Source: Muricauda sp. SCSIO 65647
GTDB taxonomy: Bacteria > Bacteroidota > Bacteroidia > Flavobacteriales > Flavobacteriaceae
Direction of reading: 5' to 3'
NCBI RefSeq assembly: GCF_021534965.1
Contig: NZ_CP091037.1
Span: forward strand, 2,859,501-2,923,500
DNA: 64,000 nucleotides
Shown: positions 58,981 to 64,000 of the stretch, one piece after another
Layout of the letters: every line of letters starts with the position of its first letter
How positions within the stretch are numbered: position 1 is the first letter of the stretch
Notes under the pieces: model-generated
The model's database searches: none
Told to the model about the DNA's origin: nothing
The model's input: only the letters and a program-made list of their open reading frames with translations
Program-made: the position numbers and the translations under genes

Positions 58981-60192
58981 TTAATTTTTGAATGCGCTTA
59001 TTTTTTTGTTGAGCTCGATGCTCTCAACTTCGCTATGCGTGGTTTTATTTTTTAGGTATTGGATATATTCCATCAAGTTTTTGGCCTCTTCAAGACTTTT
59101 GCCCGACTTGGCCGCTAACTCATGTACCAACTTTTCTATTTGATGATTGGTGTCGAGGTAATAGTGGCTTCTCAAGTATTCGAAAAAATAGTTGATCTTT
59201 TTGTTGATGAGATCTGTAAAATCTTTGTTTTGATGGTAGAGGGCACCTACTGTCTGTGCAAATTCGACAGATGAATTTTTTAATGGCTCGACTACCGGAA
59301 TGATACGCTGCTCGCGTTTGGCCCTGAAGATGACGAAGAGCAATATACCGATCATGGTTAGGTAATAGGCCCATTTCAAGGCGGCTTGGTTGAGTACGAA
59401 GCGCATGGGCGAATCGATAATGACCCTTCCTGATTTTTTATAATCGTCCCAGTATAACGTATGGTCGCCCAAATATGAAAAAGCATTGACCGCATAATCT
59501 TGATTACCCCTTAGCATGTAATAATTTGAGAACGCCTCGGGAACCGTGCTTACATAAAAGTTTCCCTTTCCAAAGCTGGTTTTGATGAAGTTCGGAAAAC
59601 GACGCCGCTCATCTGGTTTTTCGGCCAATGGGTCTTTCCAAGTATAAGTTATATGCCCCAAGATCATGGTGTTCGCAGTGTCAACACTGGTAAACCGCCA
59701 TTTGTAGATGCCCTTGGCATATTCAAACTTCTTTCCTTTGAGCAGTGCATTGGTAAAATCGAAGGCTATGGTGTCTTCTTTGATAGTATAATCAGTGGCT
59801 GTGTAGATGTTCAAAGAATCGGCGAGCACACCATTCAATTGATTGGTGGCGATGAACACATCATTGCCCTTATCGACATAGTTCAACAGCTGATGACTTT
59901 CTTGCTGGTCAAAATAAATAAAATCATTTATGAACAGATAATTTGACCGTTCAGTGGTATCACGCCTGACCATGACATCATAGACGCTTTCTTGTACGGT
60001 TTTGATTTCACCGTTGTTGAAAAGCCGATTGAGTTCATTATATAGCACATAGCCGCCAAAAGGTATTTTGTCAGAAGCTGTATATGATGGTTGCCAATTG
60101 ATGGGTTTGGGCCGAACAATTTCGGTAATGACAATGATGACCACGACCATGCAGAAAATACCCAATATGACTTTTGACCGCTTGTCCATCAA
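58981..60192 (-). CDS. DUF4350 membrane protein of the MoxR cluster
   Basis: A 403-residue protein with an N-terminal membrane segment (LGIFCMVVVIIVITEIV), a large extracytoplasmic part with a GATase/amidotransferase-like fold (SYTASDKIPFGGYVLYNELNRLF, KGNDVFIATNQLNG, GKGNFYVSTVPEAFSNY), a second membrane segment at about 287-303 (YYLTMIGILLFVIFRA) and a cytoplasmic helical tail. This is the DUF4350 layout. It overlaps the DUF4129 gene by 4 bp. Function unknown. Confidence 0.85.
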   Translation of the reverse strand: MMDKRSKVILGIFCMVVVIIVITEIVRPKPINWQPSYTASDKIPFGGYVLYNELNRLFNNGEIKTVQESVYDVMVRRDTTERSNYLFINDFIYFDQQESHQLLNYVDKGNDVFIATNQLNGVLADSLNIYTATDYTIKEDTIAFDFTNALLKGKKFEYAKGIYKWRFTSVDTANTMILGHITYTWKDPLAEKPDERRRFPNFIKTSFGKGNFYVSTVPEAFSNYYMLRGNQDYAVNAFSYLGDHTLYWDDYKKSGRVIIDSPMRFVLNQAALKWAYYLTMIGILLFVIFRAKREQRIIPVVEPLKNSSVEFAQTVGALYHQNKDFTDLINKKINYFFEYLRSHYYLDTNHQIEKLVHELAAKSGKSLEEAKNLMEYIQYLKNKTTHSEVESIELNKKISAFKN

Positions 60193-60908
60193 TCCCTCAA
60201 ATTATTTGATAAGATAGCAAACAGTGCATCGGCCGTGTGATATTTTTGCCCATCGATTTCTTGTTCACCATACCAGATATAATCATAGATATACGATACT
60301 TCCTTAAACCTTGCCTTGATTTCGGGTTTCTCGATTTCTCTTTGATAATCGCTATTGGTCTTTTCGAAATGCCAATCGATCAATCCTTTCTCTGAAAGAC
60401 GTTTTAAGATTTTCAAATATTGATATCGAATGGCCATACGATATTCTTTTTTTTCAAGGGCTTCATTCAAAAGCGCATCAAGATCTATATTCTCGATATG
60501 TTGCTCAGAAAGGTCAATGTCAATAATGGGTTTTGCCTTTTTTATAAAAATGGAATTGAATTTTTCGTTTACGAGAACCCTTATCAATAAAAATATGACC
60601 AACAGCCCCATAAGACCGTAAATAATATATTCCATTATTTTAAAGGTTTGCGGTGAGATCTCAATACCAAAGGTGTTCCGTAAAATACGGCCCAACCAGT
60701 TCAAGAATCTGCCCAGAAGGTTTTGGGCCTTTCCGGTAGTGATCTCATAATCGAATTCTTCCCCCTGATAGCGTTGGTCAAGGTCATCTGGGAGTTTCCG
60801 CTCCACCAATTCTGAGTTGGTGTCTATGGGAATGGAGTCTTGTTTCGTTTGGGAAAATCCAACCGAAAAAAAGCAGAGCAGTATGATATAGGGCAGTAAA
60901 TTTTTCAC
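60189..60908 (-). CDS. DUF4129 membrane protein of the MoxR cluster
   Basis: A 239-residue protein: signal or anchor segment (LPYIILLCFFSVGFSQ), a short linker, one membrane segment (IMEYIIYGLMGLLVIFLLIRVL, about 92-113), and a cytoplasmic helical DUF4129-type domain (about 150-239; EYRMAIRYQYLKILKRLSEKGLIDW, TNSDYQREI). It overlaps the neighbours on each side by 4 bp. Proteins of this kind often accompany transglutaminase or MoxR genes. Role unknown. Confidence 0.82.
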   Translation of the reverse strand: MKNLLPYIILLCFFSVGFSQTKQDSIPIDTNSELVERKLPDDLDQRYQGEEFDYEITTGKAQNLLGRFLNWLGRILRNTFGIEISPQTFKIMEYIIYGLMGLLVIFLLIRVLVNEKFNSIFIKKAKPIIDIDLSEQHIENIDLDALLNEALEKKEYRMAIRYQYLKILKRLSEKGLIDWHFEKTNSDYQREIEKPEIKARFKEVSYIYDYIWYGEQEIDGQKYHTADALFAILSNNLRD

Positions 60909-61843
60909 TCAGGGGTACTTCCTATTTGTTCAATTTTGCTACGGGCGTTCTGGTTATATGTTTTTTCATGCAGCGCATAATAGAGAATACCGTTCACAAA
61001 TTGGGTCAGGCACTGGCCATATACCGAAATGACCAGAAAAAGACAGGTTCCCAAGGTATATACCACAGTCGCCACTATTGAAGAAGCGTAATCGACATTG
61101 TTCTCGACCACATGAAAAGTATAGATGCCCACCAACACACCCGGTACTACCATGGTCAACATGATCAAAATGCCCAACAGCAATCCCATTACAAAGTTAA
61201 CACCAATGGCTTTCCAGAAATTGTCAACGACCAAGCGCCAGCCCTCGCTCAAGGCTTCACCGACACCACGATTCTCTTCTAGCATGCTGAAAAAAGAGAC
61301 CCCGAGCCAAGAAACCATGAAATACTGGATGATATACTGGGCAAAAAGCCCCAACAGAGGAATAAACGCCAAAACGATGGCTACAACCATGAACACAAGA
61401 AAAACAAGGATCAACAACAGTACGAAAACAACGATACTGCCAAGGCGGTTCTTGGTATGCTCCCAAACAATTTTCTTCTCAAAACTTTGGCCCTTGTTCT
61501 CTTCATAGCAAATCATATAGCTGGTGGCCAAACCGTAATTCAATACCCCGACCATCAAAAAAATGACGAAGAAAATGATTCCGCCAGCAATCATATAGAT
61601 GACGTACTTTTCATCGAGCCCCACGGTATTATTGAAACCTGCGTTATTTTCATATGCGATCATGCCTATGAATCCTGAGACAAGCAGGTAGCTCGCAATC
61701 AACAACCCGACCAAAAAAACACCATTATAGCTGATAAAAACATTGGTGAACTTTTTGATGTTCTGCTTGAAGAAATCAAAATAGGTGGTGATGATATCGC
61801 CAAAATCACGGTTAACTCTAAGCTCTATGTATTTTTTCTGCAT
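60905..61843 (-). CDS. Multi-pass membrane protein of the MoxR cluster
   Basis: A 312-residue protein with about six membrane segments: IDVFIS-type start, GVFLVGLLIASYLLVSGFI, MIAGGIIFFVIFLMVGVL, then VFVLLLILVFLVFMVVAIVLAFIPLLGLF, VMGLLLGILIMLTMVVPGVL and CLFLVISVYGQCL. It looks like the DUF4013/GlpM-like membrane proteins found in such clusters, but I did not recognise a specific family. It overlaps spoIIM by 26 bp and DUF4129 by 4 bp, so all are co-translated. Confidence 0.75.
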   Translation of the reverse strand: MQKKYIELRVNRDFGDIITTYFDFFKQNIKKFTNVFISYNGVFLVGLLIASYLLVSGFIGMIAYENNAGFNNTVGLDEKYVIYMIAGGIIFFVIFLMVGVLNYGLATSYMICYEENKGQSFEKKIVWEHTKNRLGSIVVFVLLLILVFLVFMVVAIVLAFIPLLGLFAQYIIQYFMVSWLGVSFFSMLEENRGVGEALSEGWRLVVDNFWKAIGVNFVMGLLLGILIMLTMVVPGVLVGIYTFHVVENNVDYASSIVATVVYTLGTCLFLVISVYGQCLTQFVNGILYYALHEKTYNQNARSKIEQIGSTPE

Positions 61844-62792
61844 CTATTTTATTTAATAGTATAGGGTATAGCACATAATAAAATATTATCAAGGTCAACG
61901 AAGCCCAAATAATGGTAAAAGCAAGCCAATTGGGCATGTCGGAGTATCGGGTGATGAACCCCTCTATAAACCCTGCTATAATGAAAAAGGGAATGGTGCT
62001 GACGACCACTTTAAGCCCATCTTTGGCACCTTTCATGAATGATACCCGTCTTGAAAAGGTCTTGGGAAAAAGAATGCCATTGCCCATGATAAGGCCCGCA
62101 CAACCTGCTATGATAATGACCGAGATCTCAATGGTTCCATGAAGCCAGATCTGTTTGTTGGCTTCTAAGAATACACCCTTGGTATAGAAGAAAGTGATAA
62201 AGGCCCCGAGCATCACCCCATTGCTGAACAAGATGTAGGCTGTTCCGATACTTGTAATGACGCCAAAGGCAAATGCGAGAAATGCCACCCGTATATTGTT
62301 GATGGTAATGCCCAAAAAAGTACCGATTTCACTGCCACTTTTGTAAATGGCCGTTGGGTCTCCATTAGCGATGTTGTTCAAGGTTTCGTTCACATAGGCA
62401 TCACCCAATATCAACCGTACAAAAGTAGAATCGTTCAATGCCGAGATGGCGCCGATGGCGGTGGCCACCGCAAAAATCAAAAAAGAGACCCCCAAGGTGC
62501 CATGGTATTGTTTGAAAAACCGGGGAAATTCATATCCCCAGAAATCAATGATTCGATTGCGGTTCTCTTTCTTGTTCTTGTAGATTTTTTGATGTGCCTG
62601 CGAAGCAAGGGCGTTCAAATACAATAAAGTCTTGCTTTCAGCGTAATAGGTCTGTGCATAGGCCAAGTCATTGGTGAGTTGAATATACCCATCGGCCAGT
62701 TCGTCGGGATCGGTTTTGGAGCCGAGGTTGATGGCCTTTTCAAAAGCTATCCATTTTTCCTTATTTTGCTTGACAAAGGCAGCTTCGCGCAT
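61818..62792 (-). CDS. SpoIIM-family membrane protein (stage II sporulation protein M-like)
   Basis: A 324-residue protein with a soluble N-terminal helical part (about 1-100) and about five membrane segments afterwards (GVSFLIFAVATAIGAISALN, ITNNIRVAFLAFAFGVITSIGTAYILFSNGVMLGAFITFFYTKG, HGTIEISVIIIAGCAGLIMGNGILFPKTFSRRVSFMKGAKDG), matching SpoIIM. The family has a wide non-sporulation distribution beside RDD and MoxR genes. It is the first gene of the minus-strand cluster, 34 bp from the divergent RDD gene. Confidence 0.88.
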   Translation of the reverse strand: MREAAFVKQNKEKWIAFEKAINLGSKTDPDELADGYIQLTNDLAYAQTYYAESKTLLYLNALASQAHQKIYKNKKENRNRIIDFWGYEFPRFFKQYHGTLGVSFLIFAVATAIGAISALNDSTFVRLILGDAYVNETLNNIANGDPTAIYKSGSEIGTFLGITINNIRVAFLAFAFGVITSIGTAYILFSNGVMLGAFITFFYTKGVFLEANKQIWLHGTIEISVIIIAGCAGLIMGNGILFPKTFSRRVSFMKGAKDGLKVVVSTIPFFIIAGFIEGFITRYSDMPNWLAFTIIWASLTLIIFYYVLYPILLNKIDAEKIHRA

Positions 62793-62826
62793 AAAATCGT
62801 TTCCTTAAAGTTAAATGTAGTGCTTA

Positions 62827-63552
62827 ATGGGCAACCTTCAAATCAATACAACGCAAAATGTCAATCTAGATTATAAAATCGTCAGCATAGGTGAACGTAT
62901 AATCTCTTTTTTGGTCGATGCTTTCATTCTATATCTCTATGCCATTTTGGTAAACGTTATCGGTGATGCCATAGGTTATGTTTATGAGGATAGATGGACA
63001 CAGCGCGGTTTGGTCGGACTGATATTTCTTCCCGCCATGTTCTACAGCCTTATGATGCACAGCATTTTCAATGGCCAGACCGTAGGAAAGATGTTGTTGA
63101 AAATGCGGGTGGTTCGCCTTGATGGAACCCCGGTGCATTGGAGCAATTATTTGGTCAGGTGGATGCTTCGTTTGGTCGATATCTGGCTCTTTTTCGGTTC
63201 AGTGGGCTTGCTTACCATATTGTTTACCGAAAGGCGACAGCGTTTAGGTGATGCCGCCGCAGGTACCGTGGTGATTTCAACAAAGAACAAGGTGAAGGTC
63301 TCACACACCATTTTGGAGGAAGTGGAAGACCAGTATGAACCAATATTTACCAATGTAACGCTATTGACCGATAAAGATGTACGCCTTATCAAGGAGACCT
63401 ATCGCATCGCAAAAAAGAGCAATGACTTTAAGACTTTGAAGGCATTGAGAATAAAGGTTGACAGCATACTGATGACCAATTCAAACCTGTATGACAAAGA
63501 CTACCTTGATACCGTTTTGAAAGATTACAACCACTATACCCAAAAAATGTAA
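62827..63552 (+). CDS. RDD-family membrane protein
   Basis: A 241-residue membrane protein. The RDD domain lies at about residues 18-145: ERIISFLVDAFILYLYAI (R-D pattern), HSIFNGQTVGKMLLKMRVVRLDG and RRQRLGDAAAGTVVI. A soluble C-terminal tail (about 150-241) is helical and charged. RDD proteins are linked to transport or ion homeostasis. It is divergent from spoIIM, with only 34 bp between starts, and belongs to the same functional cluster. Confidence 0.9.
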   Translation: MGNLQINTTQNVNLDYKIVSIGERIISFLVDAFILYLYAILVNVIGDAIGYVYEDRWTQRGLVGLIFLPAMFYSLMMHSIFNGQTVGKMLLKMRVVRLDGTPVHWSNYLVRWMLRLVDIWLFFGSVGLLTILFTERRQRLGDAAAGTVVISTKNKVKVSHTILEEVEDQYEPIFTNVTLLTDKDVRLIKETYRIAKKSNDFKTLKALRIKVDSILMTNSNLYDKDYLDTVLKDYNHYTQKM

Positions 63553-64000
63553 ATGGCATTCTACCAGGTTATTGATATTTTGGGCACCATTGCCTTTGCT
63601 ATTTCAGGTGTTTTGGTCGCCATGGAAAAACGACTTGACCTTTTTGGTGTGGTCATCGTAGCTTTCGTGACCGCCATAGGGGGCGGTACACTACGTGATT
63701 TCTTGATCGGCAACGCACCGGTTGTCTGGATGCGCGATTTGACCTATGTAATCACCATTATGACAACTGTGGTATTGGCCATCATCTTTGCAAATCAGTT
63801 GAAATACCTGAGAAAGTCACTTTTCTTGTTTGACACCATTGGTATTGGACTGTATACCATGGTCGGAATCGAAAAGGGGCTCCAGGCCGAATTATTGCCC
63901 ATTATCTGTATTGCATTGGGGACCATCACGGCCAGTTTTGGAGGGGTGATCAGAGATATTCTATGTAACGAGATTCCTGTGATTTTTAGAAAGGAGATCT
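63553..64000 (+). CDS. TRIC-type cation channel / UPF0126 protein, cut by window edge
   Basis: The first 149 codons are present; the frame runs off the right edge. It begins at the ATG at 63553, directly after the RDD stop codon (no gap). The product shows four to five membrane segments and the two family motifs in duplicate: AIGGGTLRDFLIG (about residue 49) and SFGGVIRDIL (about 134), typical of the trimeric intracellular cation channel (YicG) family that conducts K+ and other ions. Likely co-transcribed with the RDD gene. Confidence 0.88.
   Translation, partial: MAFYQVIDILGTIAFAISGVLVAMEKRLDLFGVVIVAFVTAIGGGTLRDFLIGNAPVVWMRDLTYVITIMTTVVLAIIFANQLKYLRKSLFLFDTIGIGLYTMVGIEKGLQAELLPIICIALGTITASFGGVIRDILCNEIPVIFRKEI

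Noticed and set aside
1-64000. CRISPR arrays, tRNA, rRNA, insertion sequences, prophage
   Set aside because: No regularly spaced repeats, no cloverleaf-like sequence in the gaps, and no transposase, integrase or phage structural gene was recognised.

Overview
The window looks like chromosomal DNA of a marine-type member of the Flavobacteriaceae (Bacteroidota). Signs of this are TAnnTTTG promoter -7 boxes, a SecA of 1120 residues, DUF5606, DUF4105 (Lnb), DUF2795 and CCC-motif proteins, several lipoproteins, a TonB-dependent receptor with a carboxypeptidase-like regulatory domain, and enzymes for sulfated or complex glycans. I see no rRNA, tRNA, CRISPR array, transposase, integrase or phage gene. 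Coding density is high, with many 1-4 bp stop/start overlaps.

Layout. 1-2.0 kb: two glycosyltransferases (the first cut by the window edge) and dapD. 2.1-3.6 kb: ruvX, def and a DUF5606 gene. 3.8-9.3 kb: a minus-strand glycan operon (GH3, alpha/beta esterase, SGNH hydrolase, GH20). 9.4-13.5 kb: mazG coupled to a sulfatase, a MATE transporter and a small conserved protein. 13.5-17.6 kb: envelope lipid and glycan genes (PAP2, GT39, LPG-synthase-like membrane protein, polyprenyl-phosphate GT2). 17.6-19.6 kb: meaB and an aldose epimerase. 19.7-22.3 kb: an ECF sigma factor operon. 22.3-31 kb: MsrA, a metallo-hydrolase, GH16, M23, two tandem small secreted basic peptides, an amidohydrolase and an M14 peptidase. 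31-36 kb: a histidine kinase, secA and a DUF2795 gene. 36-39 kb: cobalamin adenosyltransferase, a 47-residue membrane microprotein, Lnb and pssA. 39-42 kb: kdsD-tatC-CMD-lptB. 42-46 kb: recQ and a cluster of small membrane proteins (DUF2752, CD225/dispanin, CCC motif). 46-53.5 kb: Smr protein, lipoprotein, cysteine desulfurase, and a coupled M23/TonB receptor/CsgG-like operon. 53.6-56 kb: zapB-like, zapA, a 6S-like RNA and rny. 56-63.5 kb: the MoxR/DUF58/DUF4350/DUF4129/SpoIIM cluster with a divergent RDD gene. The window ends inside a TRIC/UPF0126 channel gene.

How the genes relate. Much of the content serves the cell envelope: LPS core and export (kdsD, lptB, glycosyltransferases), phospholipid (pssA), lipoprotein maturation (Lnb), secretion (secA, tatC), wall hydrolases (two M23 proteins) and division (zapA). 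A second theme is breakdown of external polymers (GH20, GH3, GH16, sulfatase, esterases, M14), without a SusC/SusD pair in the window.

Most worth following up are a 172-nt 6S-like RNA between zapA and rny, found from its secondary structure; a five-gene cluster of DUF2752, dispanin and CCC-motif membrane proteins; two tandem small secreted basic peptides that share a leader box at the same distance from their starts; and the MoxR-centred cluster. Function in all of these is inferred from sequence only.
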